Shown here: one piece after another, positions 7,353 through 18,025 of the stretch
Position numbering within the stretch: position 1 is the first letter of the stretch
How the letters are laid out: the number at the start of each line of letters is the position of its first letter
Assembly (NCBI GenBank): GCA_035714225.1
Contig: DASTMK010000615.1
Coordinates: 1 to 28,077, forward strand
DNA from: CAADGY01 sp035714225
GTDB taxonomy: Bacteria; Acidobacteriota; Terriglobia; Bryobacterales; Bryobacteraceae
DNA: 28,077 bases
Direction of reading: 5' to 3'
Program-made: the position numbers and the translations under genes
The notes under the pieces: model-generated
Databases searched by the model: none
What the model was told of the DNA's origin: nothing
Seen by the model: only the letters and a program-made list of their open reading frames with translations

Positions 7353-8861
7353 GTGTATCCGGACGAAGATGGAGATTTGAGAAAGCGGGCGGCGCCGCTC
7401 GATATGAGCCCGGAGGAATTCCGGCGTCTGGGTTACACCTTTATCGATAAAGTAGCAGACCTGCTGGCGGAGATCCGAAGCCGCCCTGTAACACCGGGCG
7501 AAAGCCCCACCAGCGTGCGGAATGCCCTTGGCAACGCGCCGTTGCCGCAGGAGGGGTTTGCCGCGGAGGATGCGTTGGCAAGGGCCTGGGAATTGCTCTC
7601 CACCCACTCGCTGCTAAATGGCCATCCGCGCTTTTCGGGGTATGTAACGTCTCCGGCGGCGCCTGTGGGTATGCTGGGCGACCTCATGGCCGCGGCGGTT
7701 AATCCGAACGCCGGCGCCTGGATTCTTTCGCCGATGGCGACCGAAATAGAATCGCAAACAGTACGCTGGATCGCCGAATTTCTGGGATATCCGGCGGATT
7801 GTGGCGGGCTCCTGGTAAGCGGCGGCAATATGGCCAATTTCATTGGATTCCTGGCAGCCCGCCGCGCCAAATCGGCTCGGGATCTTCGGGCCGAAGGCGT
7901 CGAACCCGGAAAACTCGCGGCCTACGTCTCCACGGAGACCCATACGTGGATTCACAAAGCCGCCGACCTGTTCGGGCTGGGAACTAACAGCATTCGATGG
8001 ATTCCGATCGATGACGAGTTCCGGATGCGGACCGGCGATCTCGTTGACAGCATCGAGAACGACAGGGCTGCCGGATTCACACCGTTTTTTCTCTCCGGCT
8101 CGGCAGGCACCGTCAGTACAGGCGCGGTGGACCCACTCGAAGAGTTGGCGGAGATCGCGCGGCGGTACGATCTGTGGTTCCACGTCGATGGAGCATACGG
8201 TGCGCCCGCGGCGGCGCTGCCTGGCGCCAGTGCGCATTTGAAAGCATTGAGCCAGGCGGATTCTCTGGCGGTGGACCCGCACAAGTGGCTGTATGCGCCT
8301 CTGGAAGCCGGGTGCGCTCTCGTACGCGACCGCCGGCGCCTGTTCGATACCTTCGATTATTCGCCCCCATACTATCGCTTCGATGCCAATGAGGGCGAAA
8401 AGCCTCTCAACTACTATTCATATGGTCCGCAGAACTCACGCGGATTCCGCGCGCTGAAAGTCTGGCTGGGCCTGATGACGGCCGGGCGTGAAGGGTTGAT
8501 CCAGATGATCGGTGACGATATGGAACTGGCCCGCACGTTATTCCGGGAAATCCGGAATCACCCGGAATTGGAAGCCTTCACACAAAGTCTCAGCATCACT
8601 ACCTTCCGCTATGTTCCCTTGGGTATGAACCGGGACGATCCCGACAATACCGAATACTTGAACCGCCTGAATCAGGTGTTGTTGGATCGCCTGCAGGCCG
8701 GCGGAGAGGCGTTTCTGTCCAACGCGGTCATCAAGGGGCGGTTTGCGTTGCGGTCCTGCATAGTGAACTTCCGAACCACCCTGTTCGACGTAGAACAGAT
8801 CCCCCAAATTGTCGTGGCGTTGGGCAGGCAGGCCGATGCGGAGTTGCGGGGCCGGTTATAG
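7353..8861 (+). CDS. PLP-dependent group II amino-acid decarboxylase
   Basis: 502 residues from a GTG at 7353, about 5 nt after TAGGAG. It belongs to the aromatic-L-amino-acid/glutamate decarboxylase branch of fold-type I PLP enzymes. Evidence: the N-terminal M-S-P-E-E-F-R-R-L-G-Y region, S-G-G-N-M-A-N-F around the cofactor phosphate site, S-T-E-T-H-T-W-I-H-K-A, the PLP-pyridine Asp in F-H-V-D-G-A-Y-G, and the Schiff-base Lys311 in V-D-P-H-K-W-L-Y. It would convert an amino acid to its amine and carbon dioxide in the cytoplasm. The substrate (aromatic amino acid, glutamate or other) cannot be read from the sequence. It converges with the sialidase-like gene, leaving only 11 nt between them. 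Confidence 0.88.
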   Translation: MYPDEDGDLRKRAAPLDMSPEEFRRLGYTFIDKVADLLAEIRSRPVTPGESPTSVRNALGNAPLPQEGFAAEDALARAWELLSTHSLLNGHPRFSGYVTSPAAPVGMLGDLMAAAVNPNAGAWILSPMATEIESQTVRWIAEFLGYPADCGGLLVSGGNMANFIGFLAARRAKSARDLRAEGVEPGKLAAYVSTETHTWIHKAADLFGLGTNSIRWIPIDDEFRMRTGDLVDSIENDRAAGFTPFFLSGSAGTVSTGAVDPLEELAEIARRYDLWFHVDGAYGAPAAALPGASAHLKALSQADSLAVDPHKWLYAPLEAGCALVRDRRRLFDTFDYSPPYYRFDANEGEKPLNYYSYGPQNSRGFRALKVWLGLMTAGREGLIQMIGDDMELARTLFREIRNHPELEAFTQSLSITTFRYVPLGMNRDDPDNTEYLNRLNQVLLDRLQAGGEAFLSNAVIKGRFALRSCIVNFRTTLFDVEQIPQIVVALGRQADAELRGRL

Positions 8862-8872
8862 CCGCCACTCCT

Positions 8873-9970
8873 TCAGTCTTCGCGGAACCAATCGACGGGA
8901 ATGCTCTTAAACTTCAGCGAGAGCAGGCCGTCTTTTGCGTAGTAATACGTCAGCAGTGCGCGCTCCTGGTGAAACGTCACGCTCGTGTAGGCATAGGTGG
9001 CGGCCGGGTCGCCTTCGATCGTTTTCGGCCGCGACCAGGTGCGGCCCTCATCTCGCGAGATCGCAGCCACCAGGGGCGTTCGGGGTCCGGAGTGGCCCGT
9101 CCCGAGTTTTACCGTAGGGTTATAGATCAGCAGCAACTCGCCCGTTTTGGGCAGGCGGACCAATGTGCTGGGCGCTTCCGGCGCCGCCATTGTCCACGGT
9201 TCCGGCGAGGTCCACGTATCGCCTCCGTCGCTCGACAAGGCGTGCCAGATCATGCCCATTTGCGTACGAATGATCTGCAACAGCCGTCCGTCCTCCAATT
9301 CGAGGAGCCCGGGTTCCATGGCGCCGCGCTGCGGGCATTCCAAAACCGTGCGCCCGCGTTTCCACGTCCGCCCATCGTCGTCCGAGTAGTAGGAGACCGT
9401 GCGGAACCGTTCCGTTTTTGTCCACACTTTTTCTGTGAAGTAGACAGGGCAGACAATACGTCCGGACGCCAACTGCACCGCCCGGTCGTTGTTCATTCCG
9501 TAGTAGCCGGGTTCGCGAACGACACGGACCGGTTCGCTCCACGTCTTTCCGTCATCGGACGATCGCCGGACCATCATATACAGGTCTTCGGGCGAATTCT
9601 TGACGGCGAAAAAGAGCAGGATATCTCCCGATCGCAAGCGCAGAAAGCTGGCCGACATCACGTTCTGCTTGCCGATATTCGGCTGAAGGGTGAATCTTTG
9701 AGACCACGTCTTTCCCCCGTCGGACGACGTGGCGGCGGAGATACGTCCGGCGGAATCATCGCGGCTGCCGCCATAGAAGTCGGACCACGCCGCCAGGAAC
9801 GTACCATCCTTCCGCACGACAATATCGCCCTCCGTATTTCGACGATTCTCCTTTGCCGCCGGGGCAAGCATGGAATCGATGATTGCCTGTCCGGAATAGC
9901 CCGCGCCGGAGCCGGAGAAAACCAGAAGGACAAGGACCGATTTCCATCGCCCGATTCCGCGTTGGATCAT
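8873..9970 (-). CDS. Secreted sialidase-like Asp-box protein
   Basis: 365 residues from the ATG at 9970. The frame is open upstream to 10060, but that extension is Pro/Arg-rich and overlaps the vapC remnant, whereas the ATG at 9970 gives a proper signal sequence (GRWKSVLVLLVFSGSGAGYSGQA). A six-bladed beta-propeller of the exo-sialidase (GH33/BNR) superfamily is indicated by five Asp boxes of form S-x-D-x-G-x-T-W near residues 82, 137, 196, 246 and 305. I do not see the usual R-I-P motif (the equivalent reads N-T-E-G-D-I-V), so sialidase activity is uncertain. Related acidobacterial proteins are often annotated simply as sialidase family. A TTGACA reading leftward at 10006-10001 could be its -35 box. 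Confidence 0.8.
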   Translation of the reverse strand: MIQRGIGRWKSVLVLLVFSGSGAGYSGQAIIDSMLAPAAKENRRNTEGDIVVRKDGTFLAAWSDFYGGSRDDSAGRISAATSSDGGKTWSQRFTLQPNIGKQNVMSASFLRLRSGDILLFFAVKNSPEDLYMMVRRSSDDGKTWSEPVRVVREPGYYGMNNDRAVQLASGRIVCPVYFTEKVWTKTERFRTVSYYSDDDGRTWKRGRTVLECPQRGAMEPGLLELEDGRLLQIIRTQMGMIWHALSSDGGDTWTSPEPWTMAAPEAPSTLVRLPKTGELLLIYNPTVKLGTGHSGPRTPLVAAISRDEGRTWSRPKTIEGDPAATYAYTSVTFHQERALLTYYYAKDGLLSLKFKSIPVDWFRED

Positions 9971-10002
9971 ACTAGAGGCGTACCAGCGCGGGGGCGGGCC
10001 TG

Positions 10003-10203
10003 TCAAACCGCCGGGCGGCCCTTGACTGCTGCCGGTCGATCTGTCCCGCCCGGAGCGCAATGCGCGAGTTCGAGGACGGTCACAACAGAAAGCGCGATCT
10101 CCTCATCGCCACTCTGGAGCGCGACGGATTCGAGTAGTTGCCGGGCAGTCTTTCCCTCACGTTCGGCGGCAACAGCCGCGGTCGAGTCGAGAATCAGTCC
10201 CAA
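10003..10203 (-). pseudogene. Truncated PIN-domain toxin (vapC remnant)
   Basis: 66 residues from a TTG at 10203. The first 50 or so residues read like a VapC ribonuclease: M-G-L-I-L-D-S with the first catalytic Asp, then E-E-I-A-L-S-V-V-T-V-L-E-L-A-H with the second acidic residue. After that the sequence becomes a Pro/Gly/Arg-rich tail and stops at 10003. Normal VapC proteins are about 130 residues and carry further active-site Asp residues in the second half, which are absent here and not seen in the other frames downstream. The start overlaps the antitoxin stop by 10 nt, the usual vapBC arrangement. The deletion junction lies directly upstream of the sialidase-like gene, which suggests a past rearrangement. 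The toxin is most likely inactive. Confidence 0.75.
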
Positions 10204-10478
10204 GCCGGTGGCTCCAGCGACTCCCGATGAGCGGCTATGGCCGCTTCGACGTCCTCAGCAAAGCCGGCATCGATAGTAGCCGTGGAGTCGGCGGGCATCA
10301 GAGCGATGCACTCAGAGATCCTGCGGCGCACGGGTTCAACTGGCCTGATTATGGCCACCGGCTGCGCGTCACGCTCGATGATGACCTCGGATCCAGTCTC
10401 GACCCGCTTGAGGATGGACCGCACATCCTTTGCGAGTTCACCTTCACTGATACGCAGCGGCTCCATACATCGGATCAT
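10194..10478 (-). CDS. VapB/Phd-type antitoxin, now orphaned
   Basis: 94 residues from the ATG at 10478, about 7 nt after a GAGG; a second in-frame ATG at 10466 is possible. The N-terminal half matches Phd/YefM-type antitoxins: R-I-S-E-G-E-L-A-K-D-V-R-S-I-L-K-R-V, then G-S-E-V-I-I-E-R-D-A-Q-P-V-A-I-I-R-P, the DNA-binding beta/helix module. The C-terminal part ending E-P-P-A-W-D would wrap the toxin. The reading frame looks intact while the toxin partner is truncated, so the protein may persist as a DNA-binding autoregulator or be drifting. The frame stays open upstream to 10796, but that part runs antisense to carA and is not coding. It is divergent from carA with 144 nt between. Confidence 0.8.
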   Translation of the reverse strand: MIRCMEPLRISEGELAKDVRSILKRVETGSEVIIERDAQPVAIIRPVEPVRRRISECIALMPADSTATIDAGFAEDVEAAIAAHRESLEPPAWD

Positions 10479-10622
10479 AGCGTTTCCTCGTCCTCCTTGC
10501 CTCGTCGGATTCGGCGGCCTGACAGAGAATCGGGTCAAACTGCCCGCCCGCCGCGACCCGCTTGATGGAGCGGGCTGAGGCATGTTCCAATAAAAGTTAT
10601 ACCTTCCTGGAGGACCAGCGGA

Positions 10623-11759
10623 TTGGACACAGCTACGCTCGCCCTGGAAGACGGCATGGTCTTCGAGGGCAGGAGCTTTGGTGCGCCCGTAGAAAAGCGC
10701 GGTGAAGTCGTTTTTAACACTGCCATCACGGGATATCAGGAGATCTTCACCGATCCTTCTTATGCGGGTCAGATCGTGGTTCTTACGAACCCGCAAATTG
10801 GCAATTACGGCGCCAACGACGAGGATAGCGAGGCATCGCGGGCTTTCCTCGAAGGGCTCGCGGTTCGGGAATTCTCACCTTTAGCCAGCAACTGGCGATC
10901 CGAGGAAGAAGCAAACTATTTCCTCAAGAAGTATGAGATTCCAATCATCACCGGAATCGATACCCGCAAGCTGGTGCGGCATCTGCGGACTCGCGGCGTG
11001 ATGCGCGGTGTGCTATCCGCGGCCGGCGGCAATGCAGCGGAGTTGGTGGAAAAGGCCCGGAGTACGCCATCGATGACCGGACTCGACCTGGCTACCCGGG
11101 TGTCGACGCAGAAATCTTACGAGTGGGACAAAGGGATTAAACCCTGCTCGCCTTCGGATCTGGTCCGGCAGGCGCCGGATGCCCGTTTTCATGTGGCAGC
11201 GTACGACTTCGGCATCAAGTGGAATATCTTGAGATGCCTTCACCAGACAGGTTGCCGGGTGACGGTAGTGCCCGCGGGCACCGCGGCGGAGGACGTCCTG
11301 GCTCTCAACCCGGACGGCGTGTTTCTTTCCAACGGGCCGGGCGATCCGGAAGCGCTGGCGTTTCAGTCGGCGCAGGTGCAGAAGGTCATCGGGAAGAAAC
11401 CCATCTTCGGTATTTGCCTGGGACAGCAGGTGCTGGCACGGGCGCTCGGGGGCAAAACGTACAAGCTGAAGTTCGGACACCGCGGAGCGAATCATCCCGT
11501 GCTGAACAAGCTGACGAATCGCGTAGAGATCACATCCCACAACCATGGTTTCGCGGTGGACCCGGATTCCTTGAATGCCAATGAGGTGGAACTGACACAC
11601 ATCAACCTGAACGATCAGACCCTCGAGGGGTTCCGCCACCGGAACGAACCCGTCTTCTGCGTGCAGTACCACCCCGAAGCGGCGCCAGGACCACGCGATT
11701 CGCTATATCTGTTCGATGATTTCGTGAAACTCATGAGCGAGTTCCGGAAAGCTAAATAA
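10623..11759 (+). CDS. carA: Carbamoyl-phosphate synthase small (glutaminase) subunit
   Basis: 378 residues from a TTG at 10623, 9 nt after GGAGG. It hydrolyses glutamine and channels ammonia to CarB for carbamoyl phosphate, the precursor of pyrimidines and arginine. The N-terminal CPSase domain is clear (A-I-T-G-Y-Q-E-I-F-T-D-P-S-Y near residue 35; G-I-D-T-R-K-L-V-R-H-L-R). The C-terminal class I glutamine amidotransferase domain has S-N-G-P-G-D-P, the nucleophile Cys265 in G-I-C-L-G-Q-Q, and His350 and Glu352 in Q-Y-H-P-E-A. The length is normal. carB begins 5 nt after the stop, a standard operon. I could not identify a convincing promoter in the 144 nt upstream, and no PyrR-type leader is evident. 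Confidence 0.97.
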   Translation: MDTATLALEDGMVFEGRSFGAPVEKRGEVVFNTAITGYQEIFTDPSYAGQIVVLTNPQIGNYGANDEDSEASRAFLEGLAVREFSPLASNWRSEEEANYFLKKYEIPIITGIDTRKLVRHLRTRGVMRGVLSAAGGNAAELVEKARSTPSMTGLDLATRVSTQKSYEWDKGIKPCSPSDLVRQAPDARFHVAAYDFGIKWNILRCLHQTGCRVTVVPAGTAAEDVLALNPDGVFLSNGPGDPEALAFQSAQVQKVIGKKPIFGICLGQQVLARALGGKTYKLKFGHRGANHPVLNKLTNRVEITSHNHGFAVDPDSLNANEVELTHINLNDQTLEGFRHRNEPVFCVQYHPEAAPGPRDSLYLFDDFVKLMSEFRKAK

Positions 11760-11764
11760 CGAAC

Positions 11765-15010
<3,246 letters not shown>

Positions 15011-15051
15011 GTATTCTGATTCTGATTCGGAATTGCGGCGACCTATCCGAT

Positions 15052-15105
15052 ACCGCTTGCTGGCGCGCGCGGCTCAGTTCCGAGCCGTGACCGCAAGGGA
15101 GCGGT
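15052..15105. repeat. REP-like inverted pair, tail-to-tail arrangement
   Basis: The left arm 15052-15077 (ACCGCTTGC...GGCTCAG) and the right arm 15080-15105 (CCGAGCC...GGGAGCGGT) are inverted copies of one another at 19 of 26 positions, separated by 2 nt. The same unit recurs at 19168-19260 with the arms in the opposite order: the left arm shares the 14-nt string CTGAGCCGCGCGCG (read on the minus strand) with 19172-19185. It sits between the convergent carB and a small minus-strand gene, where bidirectional termination or mRNA 3'-end protection is plausible. It is not coding. Confidence 0.7.
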
Positions 15106-15106
15106 C

Positions 15107-15120
15107 CTCGGGAAACCGAG
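15107..15120. other. Short GAAA-loop hairpin beside the REP-like pair
   Basis: CTCGG (15107-15111), a GAAA tetraloop and CCGAG (15116-15120) form a compact 5 bp stem with a GNRA loop, directly after the REP-like pair. It may be part of the same structured element or a weak terminator; there is no T-run. Confidence 0.4.
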
Positions 15121-15122
15121 CA

Positions 15123-15410
15123 CTAAGCAGGGGGATTATCGGGCTTTTGGGCCTCGCGCCTGCTCGCCGCCAGTTCGCTCATCACGTCGGAGACAAGCTG
15201 TTTCGCGTCGTTCAGCAGACGGTCGATGAGTTGAACGTCCATGGCGGGTTTGGCCGGATTGCGCGTGCTTGTGCAATACACGCCGTGCTGGCCAACCAGC
15301 ACCAGCGCGTCGGTGAGCACATCCAGCGTGACGGCAAGCCGTCCACGGGCGGTTCCCATCATGAACTCGTACTGGTCCAGATCGTCGCGCCGGTCTTCGT
15401 AAATAGACAT
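15123..15410 (-). CDS. Small protein of unknown function
   Basis: 95 residues, acidic and probably helical, with no signal peptide or membrane segment. I do not recognise the family. It starts MSIYEDRRDDLDQYEF and has one cysteine (V-Y-C-T-S-T). The body alternates hydrophobic helices (V-T-L-D-V-L-T-D-A-L-V-L-V and L-I-D-R-L-L-N-D-A-K-Q-L-V-S-D-V-M-S-E-L). The ATG at 15410 lacks a clear Shine-Dalgarno sequence but is only 10 nt after the sulfatase stop, so it is probably translated from the same mRNA. Met17/Met18 are alternative starts. Confidence 0.6.
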   Translation of the reverse strand: MSIYEDRRDDLDQYEFMMGTARGRLAVTLDVLTDALVLVGQHGVYCTSTRNPAKPAMDVQLIDRLLNDAKQLVSDVMSELAASRREAQKPDNPPA

Positions 15411-15420
15411 AGCAAGAACG

Positions 15421-16797
15421 CTAAGACGAATGCTTCTTCAGCCACGCATCCAACTGGCTGCGCAACCGGTCCCGAACGGTAATGTATTCGGGATTCGAAT
15501 AGACATTCCGCTCCTCCTCGGGATCCACGCGGAGGGCGTATAGCTCGTTCGGGCCCTTCCCCTCGTTGCGGATCACGAGCTTGAAGCGGGGATCGCGCAC
15601 CATGGCAGTGTTGCGGAAATACCCGAAGACCACCTCGTTCCAGGGTTGTCTGCGCGGCAGCGGCCTGCCTTGTGCAAGGGAGGCATAACTGCGGCCACAG
15701 AGATTCCGCCCGGAAGGCGGTGCCGTTCCCGTGACTTCGCAGATCGAAGGAAGAAAATCGTAGAAGCTGACGAGTTCCGGACGCGCGGCTTCTACGGGAA
15801 CCCGGCCAGGCCAATGCCAGATCATGGGCACCTGCATCACTTCCTCATACATGTTGATGGGGTCCGAGGCGAGCCCCTTGCTCCACAAACCGTGCCGTCC
15901 CAACAGGTAGCCGTTGTCGCCGGTAAAAACGACCAGAGTGTTATCCTGCAAGCCGCGTTGCTTCAATCGTGCGAGCAGCGCCGGTATCTGGTCATCGAGG
16001 GCCGTCACCGAGGCGGCGGCCCGGCGGATGTTGCCCACGGTGTCCTGGAGCATTTCCTTTTCGCGAAGCGCGTTCGGCGCAGCGGGCAGCCATCCGCTCT
16101 GCTTGAAATCCGAGTTGGCATACATGTCGTAATACTTCTGCGGATGTCCCGTGTAAGGGGTGTGCGGATTCAGGTAGGCAACCGTCAGAAAAAACGGTTT
16201 GTCCGGATTTTGTTTGTCGAGAAACTCCCCTGCCCGGTTCGTCATCAACTCCGTGAGGTAGCCCTTTTCCTCGATCATCTTCCCGTTCAGGCTCATGGCC
16301 GGATCCTGATAGCTGCGTGAGCCTCCCAGCATCGTATAGGTATAGTCGAACCCATGCCCCGGCGACTGATCCTCGCCCATGTGCCACTTGCCGACGTAGC
16401 CACAGTTGTATCCCTGCGCCGAAAGGATGTCTGAAATCATCACCTCTTTCGCAAAAGATGGAGGAGGCGCGGCCTGACCCTGCGGAGGACTCTCGATGGG
16501 CTTTGCCGTGAGGAAATCATGAATGCCATGCTGCATGGGCGTTCGCCCGGTGAACAGCGTGGCACGGCTGGCCGAACAAATCGGAGTGCAGACGAAGCTG
16601 TTCGCAAAGCGTGTGCCGGCGCGTGCCAGCAGGTCTATGTTCGGCGTCCGGATCTCCTTGTTTCCGTAACAACCCAGCATCCACGCAGCAAGATCGTCGG
16701 CCAGAATCAGCAGAACATTCGGGCGCGGCGCCGGCCGCTGTTGCGCAATCAGCGGCGCCGCTCCGATCAGAAAAAAACTACGACGGGTTAATGACAC
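15421..16797 (-). CDS. Tat-exported sulfatase (CSASR type)
   Basis: 458 residues from a GTG at 16797 preceded by AGGAG about 10 nt upstream; the frame remains open to 16827 but the added residues spoil the signal. The N-terminus VSLTRRSFFLIGAAP is a Tat motif (R-R-S-F-F). The sulfatase core starts R-P-N-V-L-L-I-L-A-D-D, and the maturation site is P-I-C-S-A-S-R with Cys74, the C-x-A-x-R variant of the signature. G-K-W-H-M-G-E-D, T-V-A-Y-L-N-P-H-T-P-Y and V-F-T-G-D-N-G-Y-L-L-G-R-H-G are further family landmarks. It would hydrolyse sulfate esters outside the cytoplasm. Its start overlaps the Shine-Dalgarno/stop region of the upstream ABC permease, so it is operonic with polysaccharide export genes. 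The substrate is unknown. Confidence 0.9.
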   Translation of the reverse strand: MSLTRRSFFLIGAAPLIAQQRPAPRPNVLLILADDLAAWMLGCYGNKEIRTPNIDLLARAGTRFANSFVCTPICSASRATLFTGRTPMQHGIHDFLTAKPIESPPQGQAAPPPSFAKEVMISDILSAQGYNCGYVGKWHMGEDQSPGHGFDYTYTMLGGSRSYQDPAMSLNGKMIEEKGYLTELMTNRAGEFLDKQNPDKPFFLTVAYLNPHTPYTGHPQKYYDMYANSDFKQSGWLPAAPNALREKEMLQDTVGNIRRAAASVTALDDQIPALLARLKQRGLQDNTLVVFTGDNGYLLGRHGLWSKGLASDPINMYEEVMQVPMIWHWPGRVPVEAARPELVSFYDFLPSICEVTGTAPPSGRNLCGRSYASLAQGRPLPRRQPWNEVVFGYFRNTAMVRDPRFKLVIRNEGKGPNELYALRVDPEEERNVYSNPEYITVRDRLRSQLDAWLKKHSS

Positions 16798-16810
16798 AAA
16801 CTCATCACTC

Positions 16811-17665
16811 CTACAGGACGTCCGCAAAACCTCGCTTCAAATGCCGGAAGAACAGACCGCCGATGACGAATGCCGCCGCCGCGCAGACGCCCATGATCGC
16901 CAACTCATCGATGGACGGCAAGCGGTAGGAAAGCAGCCGGTCCCGGTAGGCCCGGACCATGTACGCCATTGGATTCACACGCATCAGAAACCGGAACTGT
17001 GGTGGAACCTGTTCGATGGTGATAAAAATCGGCGTCATCCAGAACCATAGAGTCAACACGACCATCACCACCTGCGCCGTGTCTCGAATATATACCTGAA
17101 GGCTCGAAACAATCCAGCCCACACCGACGGCAAACAACCCGATCAATGCCATGTACACCGGCAGTAATACGAACATCGGGCTGACGTAGCCCAGCCACAC
17201 AATCGCTGCCGCAATCAAAAGCCCGAGAGCCATCAGATGACTGAGAAGCGCAGAAAGAAAAATGGACACGGGAACAATCTCAGCGGGAAATACCGTCTTC
17301 GTGATCAGGTTGGAATGTTCGAGCAGCGATGTGGACGAGCGCTGTACGGTCTCCTGAAACAGCATCCACGGCAAAAACCCGCAGAACAGAAACATCGTGT
17401 AATTGTCGGTGGCTTCTCCGGGAGGAATCGGAGCCCGAAGGCAAATTTTGAAAACAAAGGTCCAACTCAACAGCAGCACCAGAGGGTGAATCAGGCCCCA
17501 CAGCCACCCCGCCGCGGAACCGACAAACCGCTGTTTGAAATCGCGGCGCACAAGCTGAAAAAGAAGTGTCCGCCGTTCTATCAGGTTGGATAGAAAATGC
17601 TTTCCCGGAATTGCCGTGCTCAAAAAGTCACTGTAGCACAGAGCACCGGCAACACCGGATGTCAT
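16811..17665 (-). CDS. ABC-2 type polysaccharide/LPS export permease (Wzm-like)
   Basis: 284 residues from the ATG at 17665, which overlaps the HNH stop codon as ATGA; the frame is open to 17701 but the coupled start is preferred. About six membrane segments are visible (for example W-G-L-I-H-P-L-V-L-L-L-S-W-T-F-V-F, M-F-L-F-C-G-F-L-P-W-M-L-F, L-L-I-A-A-A-I-V-W-L-G-Y). The start L-V-R-R-D-F-K-Q-R-F-V-G-S-A-A-G-W-L-W and the end F-R-H-L-K-R-G-F-A-D-V-L are characteristic of Wzm/TagG-type permeases that export O-antigen, teichoic acid or capsule chains across the inner membrane. The expected ATPase (Wzt) is not adjacent on either side, so it must be elsewhere or absent. Confidence 0.88.
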   Translation of the reverse strand: MTSGVAGALCYSDFLSTAIPGKHFLSNLIERRTLLFQLVRRDFKQRFVGSAAGWLWGLIHPLVLLLSWTFVFKICLRAPIPPGEATDNYTMFLFCGFLPWMLFQETVQRSSTSLLEHSNLITKTVFPAEIVPVSIFLSALLSHLMALGLLIAAAIVWLGYVSPMFVLLPVYMALIGLFAVGVGWIVSSLQVYIRDTAQVVMVVLTLWFWMTPIFITIEQVPPQFRFLMRVNPMAYMVRAYRDRLLSYRLPSIDELAIMGVCAAAAFVIGGLFFRHLKRGFADVL

Positions 17666-18003
17666 CCGAACAGGCGCAACTGCCTCAACTTTGCCGGCCA
17701 CATTCTCACAGGGAGAGGAGCGATTTCAAGTTCCTGCGATAGCCAAAGCTGGCCGCGCTTGCGCGCGCGCGTCCGGCGCGTAACAGCCAGCCTCTGCGGC
17801 GTGTCATGCAAAGAATGGCATCGCGGACAAAGGACCACGAGCGAGGTTCGGTCCGCGGGGTCGTGCGAAAGATGCGCCACATTCAGCAGCCTGTGCGGGG
17901 AGCCGCAGTTCTGGCAGACGTTGCCGGCGGCTTCGAGCAGCGTGAGACGCAGGCGCCGCCACCGGGCATCGTAGTATTTCCGATACTCCGGTCGAATTGG
18001 CAT
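17662..18003 (-). CDS. HNH endonuclease family protein
   Basis: 113 residues. The HNH/beta-beta-alpha-metal fold is indicated by C30-x2-C33 (V-C-Q-N-C-G), the catalytic region A-H-L-S-H-D-P (His44 and His47), and C59-x2-C62-H63-x2-H66 (L-C-P-R-C-H-S-L-H-D). The position that is usually Asn before the second CxxCH reads Ser (R-T-S-L-V-V-L-C-P), so catalytic competence is uncertain. The N-terminal 25 residues are strongly basic (Y-R-K-Y-Y-D-A-R-W-R-R-L-R-L), suitable for nucleic-acid contact. It lies between a glycosyltransferase (22 nt gap) and an export permease (4 nt overlap), which is odd for a nuclease. It may be a phage or homing-type gene that settled there, or a DNA-modification accessory. 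Confidence 0.82.
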   Translation of the reverse strand: MPIRPEYRKYYDARWRRLRLTLLEAAGNVCQNCGSPHRLLNVAHLSHDPADRTSLVVLCPRCHSLHDTPQRLAVTRRTRARKRGQLWLSQELEIAPLPVRMWPAKLRQLRLFG

Positions 18004-18025
18004 ATGCGGCCGGTGTTATCCCAAT

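Noticed and set aside
9971..10060. N-terminal extension of the sialidase-like protein
   Set aside because: The extension is Pro/Arg-rich, overlaps the vapC remnant, and would bury the signal peptide that follows the ATG at 9970.
8969..10276. A 435-codon open frame on the plus strand
   Set aside because: Antisense to the sialidase-like gene, whose five Asp boxes prove the minus-strand frame; it also crosses the vapC remnant.
15011..15040. Short direct repeat (ATTCTGATTCTGATTC) after carB
   Set aside because: Too short and not repeated elsewhere in the window; no feature attached to it.
17750..17790. A run of GC alternation (GCGCGCGCG) that might be a repeat
   Set aside because: It is within the HNH coding sequence, encoding an Arg-rich stretch (T-R-R-T-R-A-R-K-R-G), and does not match the REP unit.
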